Shown: positions 35,285 to 45,630, numbered from the stretch's first letter. The stretch is 64,000 bases of DNA from Rouxiella silvae (GCF_002093625.1 NZ_MRWD01000022.1:1-64000); one strand, 5' to 3'. The notes: generated by a model from the sequence alone, not told the origin. Numbers and translations are program-made.

Positions 35285-36721
35285 ATGATCAATATTGACC
35301 TACTCGATTCACCCTTTTTTGATGAAATGTTAATGGCTGAAGGGAAGCACCGCAGCCATTATCAAGCCTACTGGCAATGGTTACAGCAGGCCGATCAACA
35401 GGCCGTTCAGCGCAAGAAAGAGGAAGCTGCGCTGTTGTTTCATCGGGTGGGGATTACTTTTAACGTGTACGGGGATGACGACGGCGCCGAGCGTCTTATC
35501 CCTTTTGACAGCGTGCCGCGCATTATTCCGGCCAGAGAGTGGCAAATGCTCGACCGCGGGATCCGCCAGCGGGTACAGGCCCTTAACTGTTTCCTGCACG
35601 ATATTTATCATGACCAAAAAATACTTAAGGCAGGAATTGTTCCGGCCGAGCAAGTGTTAGCCAATGAACAGTATCAACCCTGCATGCAGGGCGTTAATTT
35701 GCACCGAGACACCTACGCGCATATTGCTGGAACCGACATGGTTCGCAGCGGCGACGGTGAATATTACGTGCTTGAGGACAATCTGCGCACTCCGTCCGGC
35801 GTTTCTTACATGATGGAAAACCGCAAAATGATGATGCGGCTTTATCCAGAACTGTTTAGTGAACAACGTATTGCCCCGGTTTCTCGCTACCCTTCTTATC
35901 TGCTGCAAACTCTGCGTGAAAGCACCCCGGTGAACGACCCTACGGTGGTGGTGTTAACGCCGGGACGTTTCAACAGCGCCTACTTCGAACACAGCTTCTT
36001 GGCCCAACAAATGGGCGTTGAACTGGTTGAAAGCGTTGATTTATTTGTGAAAGAAGGCGCTGTATTTATGCGTACTACCGCCGGTCCCTGCAAGGTTGAC
36101 GTCATTTATCGCCGCCTCGACGATGCGTTCCTAGACCCGCTGGCTTTTCGTGCTGACTCGATGCTCGGCGTACCGGGGCTGCTTTCAGTCTACCGCACCG
36201 GCGGCGTGGTGCTGGCGAACGCCATCGGCACCGGCGTGGCCGACGACAAGTCTATCTACCCTTATGTACCGGACATGATCCGCTTCTATTTGTCGGAAGA
36301 TCCCATACTGAATAATGTGCCAACCTGGCAGTGCCGCAAAGAACAGGACCTCTCCTACGTGCTTGCTAATCTAGAAAAAATGGTCGTAAAAGAGGTTCAC
36401 GGTGCGGGCGGCTACGGCATGCTGATTGGTCCAAAAGCCAGTCAGGCAGAGATTGCTCACTTCCGCGACCTGCTCAAGGCACGTCCGGAAAACTATATTG
36501 CTCAGGACACACTGGCGCTTTCAACCTGTCCCACGTTTGTTGAAGAAGGCTTGGCACCGCGCCACATTGACCTGCGCCCCTTTGCATTAACCGGTGCCGA
36601 GATACGCCTGGTGCCGGGCGGACTAACCCGCGTGGCGCTGGAAGAAGGCTCGCTGGTGGTTAACTCTTCTCAGGGCGGCGGCACTAAGGACACCTGGGTT
36701 TTGGAGGATGACGCATGCTAA
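35285..36721 (+). CDS. Circularly permuted ATP-grasp protein of the Anbu operon
   Basis: 478 residues from the chosen ATG (GTG 35279 and ATG 35282 are in-frame alternatives; GAGG at 35276-35279 favours 35285). It belongs to the DUF404/DUF407 circularly permuted ATP-grasp family (COG2308): PFDSVPRIIPAREWQMLDRG, then YVLEDNLRTPSGVSYMMENR near the middle and VVKEVHGAGGYGMLIGPKAS. ATP-grasp enzymes ligate a carboxylate to an amine, so a peptide or amide product is expected; the substrates are unknown. It is the first gene of a four-gene operon and overlaps the next by 7 bases. Confidence 0.88.
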   Translation: MINIDLLDSPFFDEMLMAEGKHRSHYQAYWQWLQQADQQAVQRKKEEAALLFHRVGITFNVYGDDDGAERLIPFDSVPRIIPAREWQMLDRGIRQRVQALNCFLHDIYHDQKILKAGIVPAEQVLANEQYQPCMQGVNLHRDTYAHIAGTDMVRSGDGEYYVLEDNLRTPSGVSYMMENRKMMMRLYPELFSEQRIAPVSRYPSYLLQTLRESTPVNDPTVVVLTPGRFNSAYFEHSFLAQQMGVELVESVDLFVKEGAVFMRTTAGPCKVDVIYRRLDDAFLDPLAFRADSMLGVPGLLSVYRTGGVVLANAIGTGVADDKSIYPYVPDMIRFYLSEDPILNNVPTWQCRKEQDLSYVLANLEKMVVKEVHGAGGYGMLIGPKASQAEIAHFRDLLKARPENYIAQDTLALSTCPTFVEEGLAPRHIDLRPFALTGAEIRLVPGGLTRVALEEGSLVVNSSQGGGTKDTWVLEDDAC

Positions 36722-37641
36722 GCAGAACGGCCAGTGAACTCTATTGGATGGCCCGCTATCTTGAACGGGCTGAAAACATGGCTCGCCTGATGGACGTCAC
36801 CAACAAACTGTCGATGATGTCTATCCGCGATAATAATCATGACCTGCTGGTTCCTTTACTGCTTACCGGCACTCAGACACTTTTTAATGAGACCTATCAG
36901 CAAGTTACGATGAATAACCTGCTGAATTTCTTTGCACTCGACCCCAATAATCCCAGCAGCATTTACAGCTGCCTGCAAATGGCCTGGAACAACGCCCATG
37001 CGGTGCGCGGCAGTCTGTCCTCGGAAGTCTGGGAAAGCATTAACGCCTCGTGGATTGAGATGAAAATAATCCGCCGTCAGGGCGTAGGCACGGCGGGTGC
37101 AGACAGCTTCTTCGACTGGGTGAAAGAGCGTTCACACCTGTTCCGCGGTGCCATGTTTGGGACGTTGCTGCGCAGCGATGCGCTGTATTTTATCCGTCTC
37201 GGCACCATGCTCGAGCGCGCAGACAGCACCGCGCGCCTGCTCGAAGCCAAAAATCAGTTGCTCGACGCTGACGAAGATCCGGTTCGCGAATATTACCGCA
37301 TGGACACGCTGCTGCGTGCGGTCAGCGCCCGCGAAGCCTTCCACACCTTATATAAACAACAGCTCAGCCGCGAAACCATCGCCGATCTGCTGATTCTACG
37401 CCGCGAACTGCCGCGCTCTTTACTGGCCTGCGTCGAGGTCATGACCGAACAGCTTGAATTGATTGGTGGCACCGTCGGGAATCTGCCGCGCCGCCGCGCC
37501 CACACGCTGCATGCCCAGCTGCGCTTCTCGACGCTGGCCGAAATCCAGGAAGTGGGCCTGAGTGACTGGCTCAATGACTTCCTCAACCAAACCAGCGCGA
37601 TTGCAGATAGCATTCATCAAACTTATCTGGAGGCACAATGA
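36715..37641 (+). CDS. Alpha-E domain protein of the Anbu operon
   Basis: A 308-residue, mostly helical protein of the DUF403/alpha-E family (COG2307). MLSRTASELYWMARYLERAE is the family's start signature, and the ...ALYFIRLGTMLERADSTARL segment repeats the pattern in the second half. Biochemical function is not established. It is invariably linked with the permuted ATP-grasp gene, and in some bacteria the two are fused, so it probably assists or completes the ligase. The next gene overlaps by four bases (ATGA). Confidence 0.88.
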   Translation: MLSRTASELYWMARYLERAENMARLMDVTNKLSMMSIRDNNHDLLVPLLLTGTQTLFNETYQQVTMNNLLNFFALDPNNPSSIYSCLQMAWNNAHAVRGSLSSEVWESINASWIEMKIIRRQGVGTAGADSFFDWVKERSHLFRGAMFGTLLRSDALYFIRLGTMLERADSTARLLEAKNQLLDADEDPVREYYRMDTLLRAVSAREAFHTLYKQQLSRETIADLLILRRELPRSLLACVEVMTEQLELIGGTVGNLPRRRAHTLHAQLRFSTLAEIQEVGLSDWLNDFLNQTSAIADSIHQTYLEAQ

Positions 37642-38432
37642 AACTTAACGTCAGTCATCAGACGCACTATACCTATGCGCAGCAGGTTAAACGCAGCACC
37701 CAATATCTACGCCTGACGCCGCAGAACTCCAGCCACCAGAAAATCCTGACCTGGGATCTCAGCCTGCCGGAATATGCCACCCGCACCATCGACGCCTACG
37801 GCAACGTGCTGCACGTGCTGACCCTCGACCAGCCACATCAGGCGATCACCATCGAGGCTAACGGGGTGGTTGAAATAGAAGACAACGTAGAGGACGACAA
37901 CTGCGGGCACCTGTCACCGCTAGTGTTTCTGCGTACCAGCCAACTGACCCATGCGGATCCGGCAATCCGCGACTTTGCCTCGCGCTATTATCGTCCACAG
38001 GCCCAGCATGAAAGCCTGTGCAAACTGATGGGCGAGCTGCTGCTTAAAATGCCCTACAGTCCTGGCACCACGACGGTAAAAGACAGTGCAGCGCAGGCAT
38101 TTAGTGCACAGCAGGGCGTGTGTCAGGATCATACTCACGTGTTTCTGGCCTGCTGTCGCAGTCTTGGCATTCCGGCGCGTTACGTAAGCGGTTATTTATA
38201 CAGTGAAGATAGCGCGCACGTTGCCACCCATGCTTGGGCAGAAGCCTGGCTTGATGATCGTTGGCAAAGTTTTGACGTAACAAATAATACTTGCCAGCCC
38301 AATCAACATTTGAAACTCGCTATCGGTATAGATTATCTTGATGCCTGCCCGGTACGCGGCATCCGGTTAGGGGGCGGATGTGAAGATATGCACACCGTCG
38401 CTGCGGTACAAATACTCGATATTCCCCAATAA
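37638..38432 (+). CDS. Transglutaminase-like cysteine protease of the Anbu operon
   Basis: A 264-residue protein with an N-terminal beta domain (bacterial transglutaminase-like N-terminal region: KLNVSHQTHYTYAQQVKRST) and a transglutaminase core. The catalytic cysteine is in QGVCQDHTHVFLACCRSLGI, the histidine in VATHAWAEAWL, and the aspartate in WQSFDVTNN. Most bacterial members are thought to cut or form amide bonds in peptides. In this operon it may process the product of the ATP-grasp enzyme; that is inference. Confidence 0.9.
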   Translation: MKLNVSHQTHYTYAQQVKRSTQYLRLTPQNSSHQKILTWDLSLPEYATRTIDAYGNVLHVLTLDQPHQAITIEANGVVEIEDNVEDDNCGHLSPLVFLRTSQLTHADPAIRDFASRYYRPQAQHESLCKLMGELLLKMPYSPGTTTVKDSAAQAFSAQQGVCQDHTHVFLACCRSLGIPARYVSGYLYSEDSAHVATHAWAEAWLDDRWQSFDVTNNTCQPNQHLKLAIGIDYLDACPVRGIRLGGGCEDMHTVAAVQILDIPQ

Positions 38433-38459
38433 TTCTGACTGAATATATAGGTAACTGGT

Positions 38460-39191
38460 ATGACTTACTGTGTGGCCATGCGATTGTCCTCTGGCCTGGT
38501 GTTTGTTTCGGACTCGCGAACCAATGCTGGGGTGGACCATATTTCCACTTTCCGCAAACTGCATGTTTTTCATCAGAGCGATGAGCGGATGCTGGTGATT
38601 CAGAGTGCCGGCAATTTGGCGACCACACAGAGCATTCTCAGCCTGTTGCACAAGCGCTGTCTTGACCCGGATCGCCCCAATATGCTCAACGTGGCGTCAA
38701 TGTACGACGCAGCGAGCCTGTTGGGTGAAACGGTGCGGGAAGTGATTGCCCGCGACAGTGGCGCGAATCAGGGCGGAATGACCGATTTCAGCTGCAATCT
38801 GCTGCTTGGTGGGCAAATTGAGGGTGAAGGAATGCGCCTGTTCCACGTTTATCCGCAGGGCAATTTTATTGAAGCCACTCACGATACGCCGTATTTTCAG
38901 GTGGGTGAAAGCAAGTACGGTAAGCCGATTATCGACCGCGTGTTGACCTACAACACCGCGCTGGATCAGGCGATGCAGTGTGCGCTTATTTCGATGGACT
39001 CTACCCTGCGCAGCAATCTGTCGGTTGGACTGCCGCTCGACGTTATGATCTATCCAAAAGACAGTTTCAGTAAGGCTCAGCAGTATCGGATAACCGAAGA
39101 TCATCCGTATTTTCAGATGATCCGCACCGGATGGGGAGAGGGACTATTGAGTATTTTTGCCCAGCTACCCACGTTGAAACTGGAAAAATGA
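38460..39191 (+). CDS. Anbu, proteasome-type (HslV-like) protease subunit
   Basis: A 243-residue Ntn-hydrolase of COG3484. It starts MTYCVAMRLSSGLVFVSDSR: removal of Met exposes the catalytic Thr1, and SDSRTNAG resembles the proteasome beta-subunit S-D-x-R/T-x-x-G motif, with the lysine in FRKLHVF in the place of Lys33. Anbu forms helical or ring-like assemblies related to HslV and to the 20S proteasome. Its partner unfoldase and substrate are not known. The three upstream genes are its conserved neighbours in many proteobacteria. Confidence 0.9.
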   Translation: MTYCVAMRLSSGLVFVSDSRTNAGVDHISTFRKLHVFHQSDERMLVIQSAGNLATTQSILSLLHKRCLDPDRPNMLNVASMYDAASLLGETVREVIARDSGANQGGMTDFSCNLLLGGQIEGEGMRLFHVYPQGNFIEATHDTPYFQVGESKYGKPIIDRVLTYNTALDQAMQCALISMDSTLRSNLSVGLPLDVMIYPKDSFSKAQQYRITEDHPYFQMIRTGWGEGLLSIFAQLPTLKLEK

Positions 39192-39202
39192 TTTACCGCC
39201 GC

Positions 39203-39230
39203 GGCCTTCCATCAAGAAGGCCGTTTTATT
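39203..39230. terminator. Terminator between the Anbu operon and ygjV
   Basis: GGCCTTC (39203-39209) and GAAGGCC (39216-39222) form a stem with a 6-base loop, then GTTTTATT on the plus strand. It separates the convergent anbu and ygjV genes. Confidence 0.75.
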
Positions 39231-39789
39231 ATGCCGTGTCTGCCTGAGCTTCTTTCTTCTCAAGCTGCGTTTCGACGGCAAAAGGATCGATGCCACGCTG
39301 CTGTAACCGATAAAACCGAATAATGTTGAACCCGTTCATGACGAGGAAACTGCCCTCGATCAGGGTACCGCCTATCGATCCAAGCCAAATGTTGTGCGCG
39401 ACCCAGCCGCAGGTTGAACACCACATAATGCAGCGCGTTTTCATACCGCAGGTGCGAAACAGCGCCCAAGTGCTGACTACGGTGCCAATAACCGGCAACA
39501 GCTCCATGAGATGTTTAGCCTTGCCCAGCCCGAAAATTAGCGTCAGGGTGATGAAAACCAGCATCACCCACTGGCTGCGCGTGCGTAAGGCAAGCTGAGT
39601 ACGAACGGCATTGAGCAGCGCCGTGCTGCCTGCCGCATTGGCCCCCATTAACAGAAAGTGGATGCCGATAATGGCGCTGTAGGCCGACAGTTGCTGTTTA
39701 AATCGGCGATCGCTGCGATTGAAAAACATCGTGATGCCAACGCAAAAAGCCAGTAGACCCACCCCCTGCGCAAACCAGTAAAGCGTCAT
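39229..39789 (-). CDS. ygjV: YgjV-family inner membrane protein
   Basis: A 186-residue hydrophobic protein of the YgjV family with five or six membrane segments (WFAQGVGLLAFCVGITMFF, then YSAIIGIHFLLMGA and VMLVFITLTLIFGLG). E. coli ygjV sits next to uxaA, as here, although its role is unknown. The C-terminus is short, charged and cytoplasmic (QLEKKEAQADTA). The neighbourhood hints at a link with hexuronate use, without proof. Confidence 0.85.
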   Translation of the reverse strand: MTLYWFAQGVGLLAFCVGITMFFNRSDRRFKQQLSAYSAIIGIHFLLMGANAAGSTALLNAVRTQLALRTRSQWVMLVFITLTLIFGLGKAKHLMELLPVIGTVVSTWALFRTCGMKTRCIMWCSTCGWVAHNIWLGSIGGTLIEGSFLVMNGFNIIRFYRLQQRGIDPFAVETQLEKKEAQADTA

Positions 39790-39916
39790 GTCATTACATC
39801 CACGTGATACTCGAAAAGCACCTTCTCTTCGCGTCCCGTGACTGGGGGCGCAAGGCAGAAAGGGGCGGCGTTTTATGAGAAAAATGCCGCCGTATGCTAG
39901 CCCGATTTAACATGGC

Positions 39917-41407
39917 TTACAATGTGACTCCGCTCTTAAAAATCGCCAATTCGCGAAAATCGTTAAGTTCATTTTTACTGGGTTTTCCGTTAGCGATATC
40001 CACAATAAGACTGACGAACTCACTTAATAACTGATCCATCGGCGTGTCGTGAATAAGCTTACCGGCGTCGAAATCTATCCAGTGCGGCTTCTTGTTTGCC
40101 AGCTCGCTGTTGGTCGCCAGCTTAATAGTCGGCACAAAACCGCCGTAGGGCGTGCCGCGACCGGTGCTGAACAACACCATGTGGCAACCGGCACCCGCCA
40201 GCGCGCTGGTGGCGACCGCGTCATTGCCCGGCGCACTCAACAGATTGAGGCCGGGGCGCTGCAAACGCTCGCCGTATTTCAGCACGTCCACTACGGGACT
40301 CTGACCGGCTTTTTGCGTGCAGCCCAGCGACTTTTCTTCCAGCGTGGTAATTCCGCCCGCCTTGTTGCCCGGCGACGGGTTTTCATAGATTGGCTGCTGA
40401 TGGGCAATAAAATATCGTTTGAAATCATTGACCATGTTCACCGTTTTGTCGAATGTGTCTTCATCGCGACAGCGGCTCATCAAAATACGTTCAGCACCAA
40501 ACATTTCAGGCACTTCTGTTAACACCGACGTCCCGCCGTTGGCTATCACATAGTCAGAAAATCTTCCGAGCAAAGGATTGGCGGTGATCCCGGATAATCC
40601 ATCGGATCCCCCGCATTCGAGGCCAAACTTGAGCTCGCTCAGCTTGCCTTCCGTGCGCCTGTCGGCCAGCATTGCCTGATAGAGCTCGTGAAGACGTTCA
40701 ACGCCCGCCTCGACTTCATCGTCAAATTTCTGGCAGATCATAAACCGAACACGCCGATCGTCTATCTCACCCAGCGTTTCGCGGAACACGTCGACCTGAT
40801 TATTCTCACAGCCCAGACCTATCACCAATACCGCACCCGCGTTGGGATGCCGCACCATGTTCTGAAGCATGACGCGGGTGTTATCGTGATCTTTACCCAA
40901 CTGTGAACAGCCAAACGGGTGAGTAAACAGGTGTACGCCGTCGATTCCTGCCGCCTGCTGCGTTTCTTTAAGGAAACGCTGCTGGATCATCTTGGCAATT
41001 CCGTTAACGCAGCCGACGGTAGGCACGATCCACAATTCATTGCGAATGCCAATCAGACCGTTTTCACGCCGATAGACCGAGACCGGTCTATCGGCCATTT
41101 GTGCCGACACGTCGCTGAATTCGGGTTGATACTGATATTCATCCAAATCGCTAAGGTTGGTTTTGGCATTCTGCGAGTGAATATGTTCACCCAGGGCGAC
41201 GGCGGTGAGTGCATGTCCGATAGGCAGCCCATATTTAATGATATTTTGCCCGCTTTCGAGGGGCTGAAGGGCAAACTTGTGGCCTCGCACCACCGGCTGG
41301 GGCAGTGTAATAATCTGGCCCGCAATCTCAACCTGCTCACCTTCGGCCAAATCGCGCAGCGCAACGGCAACATTATCGGTGGAATGAATTTGAATCATAC
41401 TTTTCAT
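39917..41407 (-). CDS. uxaA: Altronate dehydratase
   Basis: A 496-residue enzyme (E. coli 495) that dehydrates D-altronate to 2-keto-3-deoxygluconate in galacturonate breakdown. The N-terminal SAF domain (IHSTDNVAVALRDLAEGEQV) and the large UxaA domain (VGCVNGIAKMIQ, LECGGSDGLSGITANPLLGR, SLGCTQKAGQSPVVDVLKYG) are complete, including the conserved cysteines and histidines that bind iron. It lies downstream of uxaC with an 89-base gap and should be in the same ExuR-controlled unit. Confidence 0.97.
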   Translation of the reverse strand: MKSMIQIHSTDNVAVALRDLAEGEQVEIAGQIITLPQPVVRGHKFALQPLESGQNIIKYGLPIGHALTAVALGEHIHSQNAKTNLSDLDEYQYQPEFSDVSAQMADRPVSVYRRENGLIGIRNELWIVPTVGCVNGIAKMIQQRFLKETQQAAGIDGVHLFTHPFGCSQLGKDHDNTRVMLQNMVRHPNAGAVLVIGLGCENNQVDVFRETLGEIDDRRVRFMICQKFDDEVEAGVERLHELYQAMLADRRTEGKLSELKFGLECGGSDGLSGITANPLLGRFSDYVIANGGTSVLTEVPEMFGAERILMSRCRDEDTFDKTVNMVNDFKRYFIAHQQPIYENPSPGNKAGGITTLEEKSLGCTQKAGQSPVVDVLKYGERLQRPGLNLLSAPGNDAVATSALAGAGCHMVLFSTGRGTPYGGFVPTIKLATNSELANKKPHWIDFDAGKLIHDTPMDQLLSEFVSLIVDIANGKPSKNELNDFRELAIFKSGVTL

Positions 41408-41496
41408 AAACTACCTCTTACCCTACGCCGTGATTGCTGCGCGCATTCCACGCTCTACAGTGTGCTGAATCTGCCGCTCGTTTCGTCACTCACGGC

Positions 41497-42909
41497 TTAA
41501 TGCAGTTCAATGCCAAAATACTCTTTGGCATTGTCGAAACAGATGTTTTTGACCATTTCGCCCAACAGATTAATGTCGTTCGGCGCCTCACCTTCGGCTA
41601 CCCAGCGGCCAATCATCTGGCACAAAATGCGACGGAAGTATTCGTGGCGCGTATAAGACAGGAAGCTGCGACTGTCGGTGAGCATGCCAACGAACCGACT
41701 CAGCAGGCCCATATTGGCCAGCTGCAACATCTGCCGCTGCATACCGTCTTTTTGATCGTTAAACCACCAGGCCGATCCGTACTGCATTTTTCCGCGCACG
41801 CCTTCACCCTGAAAATTACCGGCCATGGTGGCAAGCACTTCGTTGTCGCGCGGATTAAGGCCGTAAAGGATCGTTTTTGGCAGACCGCCGTTTTTGCCCT
41901 GTGCGCCCAACAGACGTGATAAAGGCTCAGCCAGAGGCCGATCATTGATTGAATCAAATCCAACGTCAGGGCCAAGGATATCCAGCATGCGGGTATTATT
42001 ATTACGCAGTGCGCCGATGTGGTACTGCTGCGCCCATTCACGGCGGTGATATTCCGAAGCCAGGAACAGCAATACTGCGGTCTTAAACTGGGCACTTTCT
42101 TGTTCGGAAGGCAGCTTACCGGCCAGACGGCGAGACAGAATGGCGTCAAGCGTCGCGTCGTCGGCTTCGGCATACACCACCACGTCAAGCGCGTGATCCG
42201 ACACTTTACAGCCGTGTGCTGCAAAATGATCCATGCGTTTTTTCAGCGCGTCACACAGCGCGCTGAAACGTGAAATTTCCGTGTCGGCGGCCTGCGCCAA
42301 ACGCTGCATGTAGTCATTAAAGCCCGGAGCATCAATATTGAACGCCTTATCCGGACGCCAACTCGGCAGCACTTTTATTTTGAATGAAGCATCGGCGGCA
42401 ATGGTTTTATGGTGCTCGAGGGTGTCAAGCGGATCGTCGGTTGTGCCGACCATCTTGACGTTCATCTGTTCCATGATCCCGCGTGCAGAAAAGGTGTCCT
42501 GTGCCAAAAGATCGTTAGTTTGGTGCCAGATTTCATTCGCTGTCGCGGGGGAAAGCAGCTTACCGGTAATACCAAACGGTCGGCGCAGCTCAAGATGGGT
42601 CCAGATATACAGCGGATTACCGATAGTGTGCGGCACCGTGGCCGCCCAAGCATCAAATTTTTGCCGATCGCTGCCGTCCCCGGTACATAAAGACTCTGCC
42701 ACGCCATTGGCACGCATTGCCCGCCACTTGTAGTGATCGCCTTTCAACCAGATGTCGTACAAGTTTTTGAAACGATAATTTTGGGCAATTTGCTCCGGTG
42801 GCAAATGGCAGTGGTAATCGAATATCGGCTGATCCTTCGCGTACTCATTATATAAGCGGCGGGCTATTTCGGTATCCAGCAGAAAATCTTCCGGTAAAAA
42901 CTGCGACAT
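41497..42909 (-). CDS. uxaC: Uronate (glucuronate/galacturonate) isomerase
   Basis: 470 residues from ATG 42909, exactly the E. coli length. The amidohydrolase-fold motifs [20 protein letters not shown] (metal-binding H-x-H) and [10 protein letters not shown], plus the late [19 protein letters not shown], are present. It converts glucuronate to fructuronate and galacturonate to tagaturonate, the first step of hexuronate catabolism. AGAGGA precedes the chosen ATG; an upstream in-frame ATG (43032) is in the regulatory region and is rejected. Confidence 0.97.
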   Translation of the reverse strand: MSQFLPEDFLLDTEIARRLYNEYAKDQPIFDYHCHLPPEQIAQNYRFKNLYDIWLKGDHYKWRAMRANGVAESLCTGDGSDRQKFDAWAATVPHTIGNPLYIWTHLELRRPFGITGKLLSPATANEIWHQTNDLLAQDTFSARGIMEQMNVKMVGTTDDPLDTLEHHKTIAADASFKIKVLPSWRPDKAFNIDAPGFNDYMQRLAQAADTEISRFSALCDALKKRMDHFAAHGCKVSDHALDVVVYAEADDATLDAILSRRLAGKLPSEQESAQFKTAVLLFLASEYHRREWAQQYHIGALRNNNTRMLDILGPDVGFDSINDRPLAEPLSRLLGAQGKNGGLPKTILYGLNPRDNEVLATMAGNFQGEGVRGKMQYGSAWWFNDQKDGMQRQMLQLANMGLLSRFVGMLTDSRSFLSYTRHEYFRRILCQMIGRWVAEGEAPNDINLLGEMVKNICFDNAKEYFGIELH

Positions 42910-43334
42910 ATGGGGTTCCTCTTCTTCCATTCCAGTCTGATTAAGACCTGATTGAGATCTGATTGAGATCTGAGCTGTCACTCGATTACACAAAGTTATC
43001 ACACCAATTAATCGTGCCGTCCAGTAAAACATACGGTCTCATTCCGCTTAATAAATGCGATATACGTCACGAAATATTGAATAACTGGCTGATTTTGATA
43101 TTTTTGTCACATAAGTCATCATGAGTACCATTATCCACACTATTTAAAAGTGATTTTGTGATGTCACTCAAATTTTAAATCTGTATGACAAGTTATCGTG
43201 ATTTCGCCTTGTGAGGATCAAGTTGTGATCGCCTGCCACAACATCCTGCTGTCCATACGGCATGGTTGTCCCCTTGACGACGAGACCCGCAGACGTGCAA
43301 TTCACAGCTTGTTTCTTTTATTGGAGAGATTTGA
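42910..43334. promoter_or_regulatory. Divergent control region of uxaCA and exuT with a CRP site
   Basis: TGTGA-N6-TCAAA at 43157-43172 matches the CRP consensus at 9 of 10 positions. A half-site AATTGGTGTGA (minus strand, near 43010) resembles the AAATTGGTATACCAATTT motif reported for ExuR/UxuR. Both agree with catabolite and hexuronate control of the divergent genes. No gene lies here. Confidence 0.6.
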
Positions 43335-44627
43335 ATGCGTAAGATCAAAGGGTTACGCTGGTACATGATCGCCCTCGTGACGGTTGGTACCATTCTGGGT
43401 TATCTGACTCGCAACGCGATTGCCGTTGCGGCACCGACATTGCAAGACCAACTCCACATTACTACCCAACAATATTCATACATTATTGCCGCCTATTCCG
43501 CCTGCTACACCATCATGCAGCCCGTTGCCGGTTATGTGCTCGACGTGATGGGCACCAAGGTGGGCTATGCAATGTTTGCCATTATGTGGGCGCTGTTCTG
43601 TGCCGCTACGGCGCTGGCCAGTAGCTGGGGCGGACTCGCTATTGCGCGTGGTGCAGTCGGTATGGCCGAAGCGGCGATGATTCCGGCCGGACTTAAAGCC
43701 AGCAGCGAGTGGTTTCCTGCCAAGGAGCGCTCAATTGCCGTCGGCTATTTCAACGTTGGCTCATCGATTGGTGGCATGATTGCGCCTCCGCTGGTGGTGT
43801 GGGCTATTGTGATGCACAGCTGGCAGTTGGCGTTTGTTATTACCGGGGTACTTAGCCTGATTTGGGCGGTGTGCTGGTTAATCTTCTATAAACATCCTAA
43901 AGATCAGAAAAAACTCAGTGAAGATGAGCGTGAGTACATTCTAGGCGGCCAAGAAGCACAGCATCTGACCACTAATCAGAAAAAGATGTCTGCCTGGGAA
44001 ATCCTGCGCAATCGTCAATTCTGGGGCATTGCTCTGCCGCGCTTTTTGGCGGAACCAGCCTGGGGCACCTTTAATGCCTGGATCCCGCTGTTTATGTTTA
44101 AGGTCTATGGCTTTAATTTAAAAGAGATCGCCATGTTTGCCTGGATGCCTATGCTCTTTGCCGACCTTGGCTGCATTCTGGGCGGCTATCTGCCTCCTTT
44201 CTTCCAGAAACATTTCAAAGTAAACCTGATCGTTTCGCGCAAACTGGTGGTTACCATGGGCGCGCTGCTAATGATTGGTCCAGGCCTGATTGGTCTGTTT
44301 ACCAGCCCGTATGTGGCCATCGCCCTGCTGTGCGTAGGCGGCTTTGCTCATCAGTCCCTTTCGGGTGCATTGATCACGCTCTCCTCCGATGTGTTTGGTA
44401 GAAACGAGGTCGCCACGGCTAATGGCCTGACTGGCATGGCGGCATGGACGGCAAGTACGCTGTTTGCCCTGGTGGTCGGTGCGCTGGCCGACACTATTGG
44501 GTTCAGCCCGCTGTTTGCCGCGCTGTCGGTGTTTGATCTGTTGGGCGCGATTATCATCTGGACGGTGCTGCAAAACCGCTCGGCCGTTAATCCGCTTGTT
44601 GCCCCCATGCAGGCCGCTAAAGCCTAG
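43335..44627 (+). CDS. exuT: Hexuronate MFS transporter ExuT
   Basis: A 430-residue, 12-helix major facilitator of the anion:cation symporter type. KGLRWYMIALVTVGTILGYL, then TRNAIAVAAPTLQDQLHI in the first loop and AEAAMIPAGLKASSEWFPAK (family motif) match E. coli ExuT. It takes up galacturonate and glucuronate with protons. It is transcribed divergently from uxaCA and followed by its repressor gene exuR. GGAGAG lies before the ATG. Confidence 0.95.
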   Translation: MRKIKGLRWYMIALVTVGTILGYLTRNAIAVAAPTLQDQLHITTQQYSYIIAAYSACYTIMQPVAGYVLDVMGTKVGYAMFAIMWALFCAATALASSWGGLAIARGAVGMAEAAMIPAGLKASSEWFPAKERSIAVGYFNVGSSIGGMIAPPLVVWAIVMHSWQLAFVITGVLSLIWAVCWLIFYKHPKDQKKLSEDEREYILGGQEAQHLTTNQKKMSAWEILRNRQFWGIALPRFLAEPAWGTFNAWIPLFMFKVYGFNLKEIAMFAWMPMLFADLGCILGGYLPPFFQKHFKVNLIVSRKLVVTMGALLMIGPGLIGLFTSPYVAIALLCVGGFAHQSLSGALITLSSDVFGRNEVATANGLTGMAAWTASTLFALVVGALADTIGFSPLFAALSVFDLLGAIIIWTVLQNRSAVNPLVAPMQAAKA

Positions 44628-44794
44628 GCCCTTAATTCCCTCCGGCGTTGACGACTGTTTACCCTCGTCACACAGTTTGCCAATGCCGGGCATTCCCCTT
44701 CCCTCAGCCCCACTGTTGCTCGTATACTGGTATAACAACTGGACAAAACTGTTACTTACTCCGTTTTTGACGTTAACTTAAAGAGCCTTAAACC

Positions 44795-45577
44795 ATGGAA
44801 CCGACCGAATCCAGACGTCTCTACCAACAGCTTGCCGCCACGCTCAAAGACCGTGTCGAAAACGGCATGTATTTAGTCGGTGAAAAACTGCCTGCCGAAC
44901 GCCTGATTTCAGAGGAGATGAACGTGAGCCGCACCGTAGTGCGTGAGGCGATCATCATGCTGGAAGTTGAAGGTTATGTCGAAGTGCGCAAAGGCTCGGG
45001 CATTCATGTGATGTCAAGCGTGCAAAAAAATCTGGTGGTTCCCGAATCCGAAGGAGAGTTTGCCGCGGCAGGTCCGTTCGAACTGCTCCAGGCACGCCAA
45101 CTGATCGAAAGTAATATTGCCGAGTTTGCCGCGACCCAAGTCACCAAACAGGACATTGTGCGACTGATGGAAATTCAGGAGCACGCAAAGCAAGAGGACC
45201 GCTTCCGTGACTCGCAGTGGGACCTGCAGTTTCATATCCAAGTGGCACAGTCGACGCAAAACAGTGCGTTGGCGATTATTGTCGAAAAAATGTGGAGTCA
45301 GCGTTTGCATAACCCTTATTGGCGCAAGCTGCATGAACACATTGACGAGAAATCAATTGAAAGCTGGTGTGAGGACCACGACCTGATCCTGAAAGCGCTT
45401 ATCCGCCGCGATCCGCACGCCGCCAAGCTGGCTATGTGGCAGCATCTTGAAAATACCAAGCAGATGCTGTTTCGCGCGACCAGTGACGATTTTGAGTTTA
45501 ACGTTGACCGCTATCTGTATACCGAAAATCCTGTGGTTCATCTCGACTCCTCGGCCCTCAGTCACAAAAAGGCCTGA
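44795..45577 (+). CDS. exuR: GntR/FadR-family repressor of hexuronate genes, ExuR
   Basis: 260 residues. The N-terminal winged helix ([20 protein letters not shown], then [20 protein letters not shown]) and the C-terminal FCD ligand domain ([11 protein letters not shown], helix with [20 protein letters not shown]) match ExuR. It represses uxaCA and exuT until hexuronate or its keto form binds. A candidate operator (ACTGGTATAACAACTGG, 44725-44741) lies upstream of its own start, suggesting autoregulation. E. coli ExuR is 258 residues. Confidence 0.95.
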   Translation: MEPTESRRLYQQLAATLKDRVENGMYLVGEKLPAERLISEEMNVSRTVVREAIIMLEVEGYVEVRKGSGIHVMSSVQKNLVVPESEGEFAAAGPFELLQARQLIESNIAEFAATQVTKQDIVRLMEIQEHAKQEDRFRDSQWDLQFHIQVAQSTQNSALAIIVEKMWSQRLHNPYWRKLHEHIDEKSIESWCEDHDLILKALIRRDPHAAKLAMWQHLENTKQMLFRATSDDFEFNVDRYLYTENPVVHLDSSALSHKKA

Positions 45578-45598
45578 TGGCCGTTTCAGCTTTAAACG

Positions 45599-45630
45599 GC
45601 GGCTTTAGCTTTACAGAAAGCCGCTTTTTT
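45599..45630 (+). terminator. Terminator of exuR
   Basis: GCGGCTTT (45599-45606) pairs with AAAGCCGC (45617-45624), followed by TTTTTT. Confidence 0.85.
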
